DNA from: a bacterium
GTDB taxonomy: Bacteria; Bdellovibrionota_C; UBA2361; SZUA-149; JAEUWB01
Assembly: GCA_016786595.1 (NCBI GenBank)
Contig: JAEUWB010000011.1
Coordinates: forward strand, 22,012-86,011
Reading direction: 5' to 3'
DNA: 64,000 nt
Position 1 is the stretch's first letter; each line of letters starts with the position of its first letter. Below are positions 1 to 8,105 of this stretch, piece by piece. A model generated the notes under the pieces. The model was not told the DNA's origin. It saw nothing but the letters and a program-made list of their open reading frames with translations, and searched no databases. The position numbers were made by a program, and so were the translations under genes.

Positions 1-716
1 CTAATATGCGCGTCTTGGATATTGACGTTCAAGCTTTGTTCAATTGCTTAAAAACGCAGAACTGGTTTGGTTGGCCAAAAACCTTAGCAGACACTACTGA
101 CGGTGGAATTGTAATTCATGCTACAGTGATTGGACCAAATTCTACTAGCCAAAATCGCTACGGCGTCAGAGTTCGTAACGCTACTGAGTTAAAGTCAACT
201 TCTTCGGGTGCGCCAACGATTAAGGGCTTAACTGTTGTCACCGATCAGCCCATCTGGGTTATGGGAAATTTTAACATAACAAATAAAAAACCGGCTGCGA
301 TCTTGGGGGATACCGTGTTAATCCATTCAAATCAATGGGCTGATACAAATACAACATACTCAACTCGTAACGTCTCGGCGACAACGTCGATTAATGCCGC
401 GATGGTAACTGGTTCGGGTATTACTGGTGGCGTCAACGGTGTTGCCGGTCAAGGTGGTTCGATGGGACTAAATACTTTGAACTTTGAAGAAAACTGGAAC
501 GGAAAAACTTTTAACTTAACTGGATCGGTTGTATCAATCAGCAATCCGCCATCGCATTTTCCAGGTGCCTATCAGTACGGAAGCCCCTGGTATTCAGCAC
601 CAACTCGAAATATTACTTACGATACGAGCTTTAATGATCCGGCAAATTTACCACCGCTTTCTTTGCAGTTTATTTACTTAAGGGAAGAGTTATTTATCAG
701 AGATTTTGAACAATAA
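1..716 (+). CDS. C-terminal part of a pilus/surface-type protein (partial)
   Basis: The frame is open to the left edge, so only the last ~236 residues are visible and the gene is cut by the window. The fragment is rich in Asn, Thr, Ser and Gly, has no membrane segment and no cysteine except one near residue 14, which suits a surface beta-rich protein. The end, with NLPPLSLQFIYLRE and then RDFEQ, resembles the C-terminal tail I know from large PilX-type type IV pilus-associated proteins of deltaproteobacteria; that is recall of a pattern, not an alignment. It is followed 13 bp later by a small secreted protein gene, probably in the same transcript. It could instead be another adhesin-like protein. 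Confidence 0.6.
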   Translation, partial: NMRVLDIDVQALFNCLKTQNWFGWPKTLADTTDGGIVIHATVIGPNSTSQNRYGVRVRNATELKSTSSGAPTIKGLTVVTDQPIWVMGNFNITNKKPAAILGDTVLIHSNQWADTNTTYSTRNVSATTSINAAMVTGSGITGGVNGVAGQGGSMGLNTLNFEENWNGKTFNLTGSVVSISNPPSHFPGAYQYGSPWYSAPTRNITYDTSFNDPANLPPLSLQFIYLREELFIRDFEQ

Positions 717-729
717 TAGGGAGTAATTT

Positions 730-1092
730 ATGAGAAAAATCACAAAAGCAATTATACTTTGTGGAATGTTAACATACAGCATCAATACTCGGGCTGATGA
801 CGACGGTGGAGGAGAAGTTGCAGTTGAGTCAGAAGAAATCGATTGCAATAGTACGTGTCCTGATGGCAAGGGCATGACCGCCATGATAACAGGCGAAAAC
901 ACTGAACGCTGCACTTGTCACAGTACATCTGTAATGGATAACGAAGCCTTAACAGAGCGACCTGAAACGGCAACTGCAAGCTTGGCGGTTGACCCGGACT
1001 ATCCTGATCCAACTTATGTTTCTGATGGAGCGGTTACTGTTGAAGAAGGTGAGGAAGAAGTCTCCGCAGAAGGCGAAGAAGATTCTCCCTAA
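730..1092 (+). CDS. Small secreted acidic protein, unknown function
   Basis: Codes for 120 residues. The first ~22 residues (Lys/Arg start, hydrophobic core, then NTRADDD) look like a Sec signal peptide. A GGGAG box lies 6 bp before the ATG. The mature protein is very rich in Glu and Asp, with a central cluster of four cysteines (CNSTC then CTC) that could form disulphides. It follows the pilus-like gene by 13 bp and may be exported with it or serve it. No family recognised. Confidence 0.65.
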   Translation: MRKITKAIILCGMLTYSINTRADDDGGGEVAVESEEIDCNSTCPDGKGMTAMITGENTERCTCHSTSVMDNEALTERPETATASLAVDPDYPDPTYVSDGAVTVEEGEEEVSAEGEEDSP

Positions 1093-1117
1093 GTTAATTC
1101 GCGTATGACTTAATCGA

Positions 1118-1149
1118 TTAGGCAAGTCTGGATAATCAGACTTGCCTAA
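1118..1149. terminator. Perfect 13-bp hairpin between secreted protein gene and tolB
   Basis: TTAGGCAAGTCTG at 1118-1130 pairs exactly with 1137-1149 around a 6-nt loop. It sits 25 bp after the stop of the secreted protein and upstream of tolB. No T-run follows on the plus strand, so it may be a factor-dependent terminator or processing hairpin rather than a classical intrinsic terminator. Confidence 0.5.
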
Positions 1150-1196
1150 CAATCCACTGATCATGCTAGGATGCGCCTCAGCTTTTGGAGGGCGCT

Positions 1197-2486
1197 GTGA
1201 TTTATCGGATTCTTACTTTAATAAATATTTTTTTAATCAATCTTCAATTCGCTTTTGCGCAGACTGACATTCGTATTTCAGGTCCGGCCAACGGCTTCCC
1301 TGTGGCATTGCCGGTGATGTGCGATGCGGGCGGTGGGTCTGATGCGGCAAGAAATATTCCAGAAACAATCATCCGTGATTTGAAGATTTCAGGACTCTTT
1401 CAAGTGATTGACCCCAAAACTTATGTCGAGGCGCCAGGGAAGTGCACGACCCCAGAATCAATTGCCTTTACAGATTGGAGTGTGATTGGAGCAGAAGGCT
1501 TAGTCAAAGGCGATATCTCCGTATCAGGCGGGCAACTTCAAGCTAAGCTTTATCTTTTTGATGTGCAGCGCAAGCAAGCTGTTGTTGGAAAAATGTATAG
1601 CGGAGATCTGCGCGACAGTTCGAAAATTGCGCATCGCTTTGCCAATGAAATCGTCAAATTTTTTACAGGCGAGCCTGGAATTTTTGGATCGCAGGTTGCT
1701 TTTGTCTCGAAAGTGGGCCGCTTTAAAGAATTATTTATCATGGATTCGGATGGGCAAAATGTTCGTCAAATGACTGAAGATGTTGGCATTGTCGCTTCTC
1801 CATCCTGGTCACCGAGTGGTGATAAGGTGATTTATACCTCATATCGCTCGCGTACTCCGGAGCTCTATTGGTTGCCTCCCGAAGGAGGAGCTCCGCGACA
1901 AGTTACGAATCGTGCGGGCTTAGAAATTTCTCCTAAGTATTCGCCTGATGGATCGAAAATTGCTGTAGCAATTTCTGCCGAGGGCGATACTAATCTTGCC
2001 TTGATGGATTTACGTGGGTCAGTGACTCAATATTTAACTCGTGGTGGGCAGATTGATGTTTCACCGTCATGGTCACCAGATGGTTCGCGGATTGCATTTT
2101 GTTCAAATCGTGGTGGTGGGCCTCAGATTTATATCATGTCAGCAAGTGGTGGAGAGGCGACAAGAATTAGTTATACTGGTAGCACCTATTGCACTTCCCC
2201 AGCTTGGTCGCCCAAGGGTGATAAGATTGCCTTTGTATGCTTACAAGGCGGTCCACAAATTTTTATGATTGATGCTCAAGGCGGACAAGCTGTGCAGCTA
2301 ACATTTGGCGGCAGAAATGAAGACGTGTCTTGGTCGCCAGATGGACGCTATCTTATTTTTAGTTCCGATCTTGGTCGTGGGGCAAAACGTATTGTTATCC
2401 AAAATACCAACGGTGCAGCGGCTTTCCCAATTTCAAGTGGACGCTCTGAAGATAGTCAGCCTGCGTGGTCACCACGAGTGGAGTAG
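1197..2486 (+). CDS. tolB: Tol-Pal system beta-propeller protein TolB
   Basis: Periplasmic TolB binds Pal and links the inner-membrane Tol complex to the outer membrane during division. I chose the GTG at 1197 because GGAGG ends 5 bp upstream; a TTG at 1185 lies ahead of that box. The 429-residue product has a signal peptide ending AFA|Q near residue 21, an N-terminal alpha/beta domain to about 150, and then six PD40 blades each carrying a 'WSPxG' or 'YSPDG' turn (for example SWSPSGDK, KYSPDGSK, SWSPDGSR, AWSPKGDK). Length is typical of TolB. It is followed by pal and cpoB, though with a long gap before pal. Confidence 0.96.
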   Translation: MIYRILTLINIFLINLQFAFAQTDIRISGPANGFPVALPVMCDAGGGSDAARNIPETIIRDLKISGLFQVIDPKTYVEAPGKCTTPESIAFTDWSVIGAEGLVKGDISVSGGQLQAKLYLFDVQRKQAVVGKMYSGDLRDSSKIAHRFANEIVKFFTGEPGIFGSQVAFVSKVGRFKELFIMDSDGQNVRQMTEDVGIVASPSWSPSGDKVIYTSYRSRTPELYWLPPEGGAPRQVTNRAGLEISPKYSPDGSKIAVAISAEGDTNLALMDLRGSVTQYLTRGGQIDVSPSWSPDGSRIAFCSNRGGGPQIYIMSASGGEATRISYTGSTYCTSPAWSPKGDKIAFVCLQGGPQIFMIDAQGGQAVQLTFGGRNEDVSWSPDGRYLIFSSDLGRGAKRIVIQNTNGAAAFPISSGRSEDSQPAWSPRVE

Positions 2487-2911
2487 TAGACGACTAGACG
2501 GAAGCGCTTTTTTGTAATCTTTAGCTTAGGCTTGAACTTAGTACTTGCCCTTATCCTTTGCCTTCCCCTTATCAGGAGAAGTGCATGTCTACGCTAAAGA
2601 TTTGCGCGAGATATGAGCAGTGGATATTTGCCGCACTAATAAAATCGTAAATAAAAACATTCTATTTTTATCGAAAATAGAAATTTGAGTGTATTCAAGC
2701 TAGTGAGGAAAAAAAATACTCTACACTAGAAAAACAGTTTAGCTAATAAACTTTCTCTAATTAAAACTTCTTAAAATCCGTTGCATAGTCAGGCATTTAT
2801 GCTAAGTAAGCGCCTAATCACGTTCTAATGATGCGTATCTGGATGGTTCGACTTAGAGAGCATTTAGGGCGTTTTATTTTGTGTTGAACAGGATTTTATT
2901 TGGAGGAAAAA
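2487..2911. other. Gene-free spacer between tolB and pal
   Basis: About 425 bp without a credible gene. The first part holds one copy of the interspersed TTAGGCTTGAACTT motif (near 2526). The rest is AT-rich and should contain the pal promoter and leader, but I could not pin a convincing -35/-10 pair. The size of the gap suggests pal is transcribed separately from tolB. Confidence 0.5.
2522..2550. repeat. TTAGGCTTGAACTTA interspersed repeat copy
   Basis: TAGCTTAGGCTTGAACTTAG then TACTTGCCC, ~36 bp after tolB stop. A shorter version of the copy after truA. Confidence 0.45.
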
Positions 2912-3376
2912 ATGGGACGTCTGCGTTCATTTGCATTAATTACAACAGCGCTTCTTCTTGCTTCTTGCTGCTCAAAAGGTGGCCGTGACGGAATGGGCGT
3001 TATGGATGGTAGCGAGACAGGTGTGCTTCCTGGCGATTTAGCTGGTGGACCACTTGCCGATGTTAACTTTGCTTTTGATTCTTCTGCACTAGATGCTAAG
3101 GCTCAAAGCACTCTTGCTAAAAATACTCAGTGGTTAAAAGACAACGCTTCAAGCAAAGTCGAATTACAAGGACATTGCGACGAGCGCGGAACTAACGAGT
3201 ACAACATGGCTCTTGGTGAACGCCGTGCACGTTCAGTTTATGACTACTACGCAAAGTCAGGTGTCGACAAAAAGCGTATGTCAACAATTAGCTACGGTGA
3301 AGAAGTTGCTCTTGATAAGGGGCACGACGAAATGGCGTGGGCGAAAAACCGCCGCGTTCATGGCGCTGTAAAGTAG
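2912..3376 (+). CDS. pal: Peptidoglycan-associated lipoprotein Pal
   Basis: The outer-membrane lipoprotein Pal anchors the membrane to peptidoglycan and partners TolB. Start is the ATG at 2912, 5 bp after GGAGG. Of 154 residues, the first 18 are a lipoprotein signal with lipobox LASC (Cys19). The OmpA-like C-terminal domain follows: [13 protein letters not shown], then [12 protein letters not shown] and LGERRA, which hold the Asp and Arg that bind diaminopimelate in this family. A short Gly-rich linker separates lipobox and domain. Typical length. Confidence 0.97.
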   Translation: MGRLRSFALITTALLLASCCSKGGRDGMGVMDGSETGVLPGDLAGGPLADVNFAFDSSALDAKAQSTLAKNTQWLKDNASSKVELQGHCDERGTNEYNMALGERRARSVYDYYAKSGVDKKRMSTISYGEEVALDKGHDEMAWAKNRRVHGAVK

Positions 3377-3459
3377 TAAGCCGTAAAAGTAAGCAATTAA
3401 GTAATTACACTGGTAACTATTTAATTTACTGAATAACTAACAGCCGGAGATTTTATTAA

Positions 3460-4200
3460 GTGAAGATCGCAGTGCAGGATGTATTTGTTCCGCTCTGTTT
3501 GGTCGTTTACTTAATGGGATCTACCGGCTGTTCCAGTAATCAAAAGCCATCTCTTGACGAAGCGTTAGGGGATATTCGCTCTGTGCAGGCTAAGCAGGGC
3601 GCTGCAATCGATCAACTCAATGCCGAGCTGCGAGTCATTCGCGGTAAACTCGAAGAAGTTGAATACGCGGCAACTGGTAAGACCAAAGAATTAGAATCTC
3701 GACTTGCAGAATTTGGTTCGCGTGTGCCACCACCAGCTGGCGTTCCGGGCGAACTATTAGTTCAGGATGAAGAAGCCATTTCTAAAATCACAGGCCCAGC
3801 GGCCGATCAGTTCAAACAAGGTTTGATGGCGGTACGTAATGGGAATTTCCCAGCTGCAGAGGAAATCATGTCTGGCTTTGCAACTGCAAACCCTGATACG
3901 GCTTTCACGGATAATGCCTTATTTTGGGTTGGGGTTTCTCGCGATCTGAGAAATAATTTTGACGGTGCGATCCTCGCCTACGGCGATGCTTATAAGCGCT
4001 TTCCCGCAGAAGATCGCGCAGCTGTAGCATTATATTATCTCGGCGATTCATTTATTAAAAGTGGACTTAAAGATGAAGGGATTGCAACTTTTGAACGCCT
4101 TACAGAAGATTATGCTTCTTCTGAATATGGTGAAAAAGCTGCAGTGCGCCTGAGAGAGCTAGGAAAATTAGCTCCCAAACAAGTCTCGAAGAAACGTTAA
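3460..4200 (+). CDS. cpoB: Tol-Pal-associated TPR protein CpoB (YbgF)
   Basis: CpoB coordinates peptidoglycan synthesis with Tol-driven outer-membrane constriction. Start GTG at 3460 has GGAGA 9 bp upstream. The 246-residue product has a signal sequence ending STGCSS (possible lipoprotein, although the lipobox is weak), a coiled-coil region at about 30-85 (QAKQGAAIDQLNAELRVIRG) and a C-terminal TPR domain from about 115 (DQFKQGLMAVRNGNFPAAEE and repeats). Domain order and position after pal are diagnostic. Confidence 0.92.
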   Translation: MKIAVQDVFVPLCLVVYLMGSTGCSSNQKPSLDEALGDIRSVQAKQGAAIDQLNAELRVIRGKLEEVEYAATGKTKELESRLAEFGSRVPPPAGVPGELLVQDEEAISKITGPAADQFKQGLMAVRNGNFPAAEEIMSGFATANPDTAFTDNALFWVGVSRDLRNNFDGAILAYGDAYKRFPAEDRAAVALYYLGDSFIKSGLKDEGIATFERLTEDYASSEYGEKAAVRLRELGKLAPKQVSKKR

Positions 4201-4218
4201 GAAAGCCTACAACGCAAT

Positions 4219-5193
4219 ATGCAGCAGTTTTTTGTGGCGCGTTCGATTAGCGCGTTAAAATCTTACATTGGTTCTTTGCCATTAGGCGTTGCGATCGGGA
4301 ACTTCGATGGATTGCATCTTGGGCATCAACGTCTAGCGACTAGCCTGGTTGAGTCTAGTGCATTACAGGACCAAAACGCGATTCCAATTGTGCTTAGTTT
4401 TTACCCGCACCCGCGAGTATTCTTTGAGAAGCAGCATAAAAATTTGAGTGTAGATTTGGGTCGATTAAACCCAATCCTTTCTCTTCCAGAAAAGGGACAA
4501 CTACTTAAGAGTTGGAAAATTGCTGGAATGTGGTTGCAGCGTTTTACCGATGATTTTGCGAATCAGAGCCCACAAGAATTTGTCGAGCATTGCTTATTGC
4601 CGCTACCGAATCTTAAGCTTGTAGTCGTCGGGCATGACTGGCAGTTTGGAAAAGCACGGTCGGGCAATGCCGCACTGCTACGTGAGTTATTAAAGCCCCA
4701 CGGAATTGAGGTTCAAATCATTGAACCGGTAATGCACGCAGGAACACGTGTAAGCACGAGCCAAGTTAAAGCGGCACTTGATCGCGGCGCAGTCGAAGCT
4801 TTGCCGGAGTTGTTAGGACGTCGTTTTGTGATGCGCGGCGTTGTTTCTCATGGGGATGCCCGTGGACGCAAACTCGGAATTCAGACTTTAAATATTCGCC
4901 CACGGCTGAGGTATTTGCCTCGTGAAGGTGTTTACATCACTGAAGCTTTAATTAAAGATCATCGCTATCCTGCGGTCAGTAACCTTGGGGTCAGGCCCAC
5001 CTTTGGTTCTGGCTCGCCGCGCTTACTGGAAACTCATATTTTAAGTGCGCAGATTCCTGAGCTTTATGGTTCTCAAGTGGAAGTGATTTTTCATCAACGC
5101 TTACGTGATGAGCAGAAATTTGATTCAGCAGAAGCGCTGCGTACGCAAATCACAAACGACATCGCCCAGGCGCGAAAATATTTTGGAATTTAG
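4219..5193 (+). CDS. ribF: Bifunctional riboflavin kinase / FAD synthetase RibF
   Basis: Converts riboflavin to FMN and FMN to FAD in the cytosol. The N-terminal adenylyltransferase domain shows GNFDGLHLGHQRL near residues 28-40 (HxGH-type nucleotide-binding motif) and LSFYPHPR. The C-terminal flavokinase domain shows SHGDARGRKLGIQTLNI, the counterpart of the usual GxxxGRxxGxPTxN with Gln in place of Pro, and later SNLGVRPTFG and LETH. The 324-residue length is normal. It starts 18 bp after cpoB and precedes the pseudouridine synthase gene. Confidence 0.95.
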   Translation: MQQFFVARSISALKSYIGSLPLGVAIGNFDGLHLGHQRLATSLVESSALQDQNAIPIVLSFYPHPRVFFEKQHKNLSVDLGRLNPILSLPEKGQLLKSWKIAGMWLQRFTDDFANQSPQEFVEHCLLPLPNLKLVVVGHDWQFGKARSGNAALLRELLKPHGIEVQIIEPVMHAGTRVSTSQVKAALDRGAVEALPELLGRRFVMRGVVSHGDARGRKLGIQTLNIRPRLRYLPREGVYITEALIKDHRYPAVSNLGVRPTFGSGSPRLLETHILSAQIPELYGSQVEVIFHQRLRDEQKFDSAEALRTQITNDIAQARKYFGI

Positions 5194-5217
5194 TTAAACA
5201 CTCAACTTTCTTGTGAT

Positions 5218-6213
5218 ATGACCCATCGCGTTAAACATGAATTTTTATTGCACGCAGGGCGTGAGGGGGATCGACTCGATAAATTGATTACGCATGCTGC
5301 GCAATTACTGCCAGAGTCTGAAAGACCTAAGGAGCTTTCCTCGCGTTCACAAGTGGCCCGCTTGATTGAGACAGGTTGTGTCACTTTGCGGGGAAAAATC
5401 CAGGATAAGCCAGGCTTACTGATTGAAGGTCAGGAACGTGTGCAAATTAGCGTTGAAGTTAAAAGCCTTGATGCTTTGGCTCCCGATCCCAATATCCCGC
5501 TAGAAGTCATCTATGCTGACGAGGATCTGGCTGTGATTAATAAGCAAGCTGGATTAGTAGTGCATACTGGCGCTGGTGTTAAGTCGAGTACACTTGTGAA
5601 CGCATTAATTTCTCATTTCGGTGAGAGCATTAAGCGTGTTGGCAGCGATCTGCGGCCGGGTATTGTTCACAGACTCGATAAAGATACTTCAGGTTTGATG
5701 GTCGTTGCCCTCAATCAAACTAGTTATCAAAATTTAATCAAGCAGTTTTCCAGTCGATCAATTTCTCGAACGTACTATGCCTTGGTGGAGACTTTACCAA
5801 GAACAGGACCTGAAATCGATGCGCCAATTGGACGCGATCAAAAGAATCGCGTGAAAATGGCGGTTGCAAGACAAGGCGGAAAGTCGGCAGTGTCACTCTG
5901 GAAGGTTGAGGAGGAACTTAAGCACGGCTATCTCTTGGAGGTTAAAATTCTATCAGGGAGAACACATCAAATTCGTGTACACTTAAAGCATGTCGGAGCT
6001 CCGATAGTTGGGGACCAGACTTATGGAAGTCTCTCGGGGATGAGAGCACCTAAGCCGATTAAGGATGCTGTTAAGGCCTTTGGTCGGCAGGCTTTACATG
6101 CGGCTGCACTGGAATTGATTCATCCGCGCAGTGGTGAAAAGTGCGCTTGGAAGATACATTTGCCCGCAGACATGGAATTTTTGGTTAATCTTTTTCGCGA
6201 AGGCATAAGCTAG
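5218..6213 (+). CDS. rluD: RluD-family 23S rRNA pseudouridine synthase
   Basis: Isomerises uridine to pseudouridine in rRNA. An N-terminal S4 RNA-binding domain (residues ~40-75, SSRSQVARLIETGCVTLRG) is followed by the RluA/RluD catalytic domain with RPGIVHRLDKDTSGLMV, where the Asp of HRLDKDTSG is the catalytic residue, and GRTHQIRVHL. 331 residues is usual for RluD. Neighbouring pgeF downstream is a common companion of rluD, which favours RluD over RluA/C, but exact target sites cannot be read from sequence. Confidence 0.9.
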   Translation: MTHRVKHEFLLHAGREGDRLDKLITHAAQLLPESERPKELSSRSQVARLIETGCVTLRGKIQDKPGLLIEGQERVQISVEVKSLDALAPDPNIPLEVIYADEDLAVINKQAGLVVHTGAGVKSSTLVNALISHFGESIKRVGSDLRPGIVHRLDKDTSGLMVVALNQTSYQNLIKQFSSRSISRTYYALVETLPRTGPEIDAPIGRDQKNRVKMAVARQGGKSAVSLWKVEEELKHGYLLEVKILSGRTHQIRVHLKHVGAPIVGDQTYGSLSGMRAPKPIKDAVKAFGRQALHAAALELIHPRSGEKCAWKIHLPADMEFLVNLFREGIS

Positions 6214-6215
6214 AA

Positions 6216-6854
6216 GTGTTACTCTGTTTTGATTTTGATGGCGTGATTGTAGATTCGCTGCGAGATAATCTGGACTTAATCAATGAGTCGCAGCGCCGTC
6301 TCAAGCAAGGCCGCGCAGTCAGGCGTGAAGATCTTGCGACTTTATCCAGCATGACATTTCAAGCCGTAGGGCAGTTGATTGGAATTGAGCGAGAAAAAAT
6401 CGAAGAATTTACGCGAGTCATTTATGACCTACAAAAAGAGACCGATCATCAAGCAGGGTGTTTTTATGGCGTGCGCGAAGTCCTGCAGGAGCTTTCTCAA
6501 AAAAACACTTTGGTTATCGTTTCAGCAAGTGAGAGTGAGTCGATCTGGGAATTTTTAAGACGTGAAAAGTTAAATAATTTTATTACTGAAGCTTTAGGTG
6601 GAGAGTCTTACACTTCAAAAGCTGAACGCATTAGACAGGCATTGCAAATTTTTCAAATTGCTGCCAACGAAACGTATATGATTGGTGATTCACGTAGCGA
6701 TATTCGAGAAGGTAAAACTGCCGGGGTAAGAACTATTGGTGCAGCATGGGGATATCAAGCCGCTGAAGTGCTAAGACTTGAAGCACCAGACTACATTGCC
6801 GCAAGCCCGCGAGATTTATTGGAATTTCTACATGAATCAACTAAGGTATTCTAA
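6216..6854 (+). CDS. HAD-superfamily phosphatase
   Basis: Starts GTG at 6216, two bases after the previous stop. Motif I is FDFDGVIVDS (Asp nucleophile and acid/base Asp), motif II is IVSAS, and motif III/IV is MIGDSRSDIREGKTAGV. This is the layout of phosphoglycolate-phosphatase-like HAD enzymes with an alpha-helical cap (residues ~15-80). 212 residues. Substrate unknown; gph-like or a nucleotide phosphatase is possible. Its 3' end overlaps the pgeF start by 23 bp, implying translational coupling. Confidence 0.85.
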   Translation: MLLCFDFDGVIVDSLRDNLDLINESQRRLKQGRAVRREDLATLSSMTFQAVGQLIGIEREKIEEFTRVIYDLQKETDHQAGCFYGVREVLQELSQKNTLVIVSASESESIWEFLRREKLNNFITEALGGESYTSKAERIRQALQIFQIAANETYMIGDSRSDIREGKTAGVRTIGAAWGYQAAEVLRLEAPDYIAASPRDLLEFLHESTKVF

Positions 6855-7614
6855 GATATTTTCTGCGGGCGGGTGGATAGTAGAGCCGTGGTTAGCTGAA
6901 GGCATTCACCATGGTTTTTTGGATAAAAGCTATGATTTAAGTCGACCTAGATGGGAGTGGGAGGTGTTAGACTACCCACAGGAATTTAAGAATCTTCAGC
7001 TACTTAAGCAAATTCACTCAAGCCTAGTGTTTTGCTGCGAAAGTAACCCCGTACCTGAAAATTCGGCTGGAAATTCTGAGCCAGGGGCAATGCCGGAAGG
7101 GGACGGCTGGTACGGCCTTCACCCTAGCCCAACTAAGCAAATTCTCATGGGTATTAAAACCGCTGACTGCATCCCAGTGCTACTCATTGATCAATCTCGC
7201 AAATACAGAGCCGCACTCCACTGCGGATGGCGGTCTGCAGCACAACAAATTCTCACAAAAACTCTTAAGATCTTTAAACAACAGAATATTCTTCCAGCTA
7301 CAATTGAAATCGCTCTCGGACCCGGCGCTCAAGCTTGCTGCTATGAAGTCGGAGAAGAAGTTTTTCAGGAATTTTCTCTATCGGCACATGCACTTGGCTT
7401 TGATCTGCACAGTCAAAAAATTCGTGTCGACACAGTAAATCAAAGCTATCTGAGCGTTTCGAATTTCTTAATCGCAGAAGCGCAAGCATTTGGAATTAAA
7501 GCAACAAATATTTACAACACAAATGTCTGCACAATTTGCGACCAAAGACTTTTTTCATTCCGGCGTGAAGCAGATGCATCAGGTCGACAACTTTCCTTCA
7601 TAACAAATTTTTGA
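6832..7614 (+). CDS. pgeF: Purine nucleoside phosphorylase / peptidoglycan editing factor PgeF (laccase domain)
   Basis: The YfiH/PgeF/DUF152 family removes misincorporated amino acids from peptidoglycan precursors in E. coli and has purine nucleoside phosphorylase-type activity in homologues. I start at ATG 6832 (MNQLRYSK); an upstream in-frame start would intrude further into the HAD gene. Metal-site residues are visible in KTADCIPVLL, LHCGWRSA and LGPGAQACCYEVG. 260 residues, normal for the family. Gene follows rluD-HAD in the same direction. Confidence 0.9.
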   Translation: MNQLRYSKIFSAGGWIVEPWLAEGIHHGFLDKSYDLSRPRWEWEVLDYPQEFKNLQLLKQIHSSLVFCCESNPVPENSAGNSEPGAMPEGDGWYGLHPSPTKQILMGIKTADCIPVLLIDQSRKYRAALHCGWRSAAQQILTKTLKIFKQQNILPATIEIALGPGAQACCYEVGEEVFQEFSLSAHALGFDLHSQKIRVDTVNQSYLSVSNFLIAEAQAFGIKATNIYNTNVCTICDQRLFSFRREADASGRQLSFITNF

Positions 7615-7690
7615 AGACTTCAATTTGACTTTCGTCAAAGCCAAGGTCGATAATATTATACCTGTATCATTTCTAGCTGGAGGAGACCTG

Positions 7691-7924
7691 ATGGAAAATA
7701 CTGATCGAGAACTTCTACTTAACCTTACTAACTCCAATTACACTCTAAGACGCCTCTACCACGAACATCTTGAACTAGAACATAAGCTTGAATCACTACG
7801 TAGCAGCACCGCCGCACTTCTAAATGCAAGTGCAGAAGAAAAAGCTTTAAAGTGGCGCAAACTCCGCGGCATGGATAGAATCATGTCGATTCTCAAGGAA
7901 CATAAAGCGGCATCACGCAATTAA
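7691..7924 (+). CDS. YdcH-like (DUF465-type) small helical protein
   Basis: A 77-residue protein starting ATG 7691 with AGGAGA about 6 bp upstream. The pattern LLNLTNSNYTLRRLYHEHLELEHKLESL matches the YdcH/DUF465 signature, in which an FRRLxxEHxxLE helix is followed by a second helix; the second part here (EKALKWRKLRGMDRIMSIL) is the expected 'LKxxKLxxKDxM' region. Function of the family is unknown. It is a single-gene unit 76 bp after pgeF. Confidence 0.7.
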   Translation: MENTDRELLLNLTNSNYTLRRLYHEHLELEHKLESLRSSTAALLNASAEEKALKWRKLRGMDRIMSILKEHKAASRN

Positions 7925-8048
7925 TTGCGCGCTAAAACGCACAGATTTAGACCAGTTTGACTCAATCTACTGATCCAGAATGAGTATTCGTTGAAATTTA
8001 TTGGAAACAGCATCGATCAATCTGACGATATATAGATATGGGAAATAA

Positions 8049-8070
8049 TTGAGGAACTTGTTTTCCTCAA
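8049..8070. other. 8-bp inverted repeat upstream of the glycosidase gene
   Basis: TTGAGGAA (8049-8056) and TTCCTCAA (8063-8070) are perfect inverted copies around 6 nt. It lies in a 181-bp gap, 125 bp after the YdcH-like stop and 35 bp before the next start. It could be a weak terminator or an operator; no T-run follows directly. Confidence 0.35.
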
Positions 8071-8105
8071 GGACCTCCGAGTGCTGTTTTTAAGTAGGTT
8101 TTAAC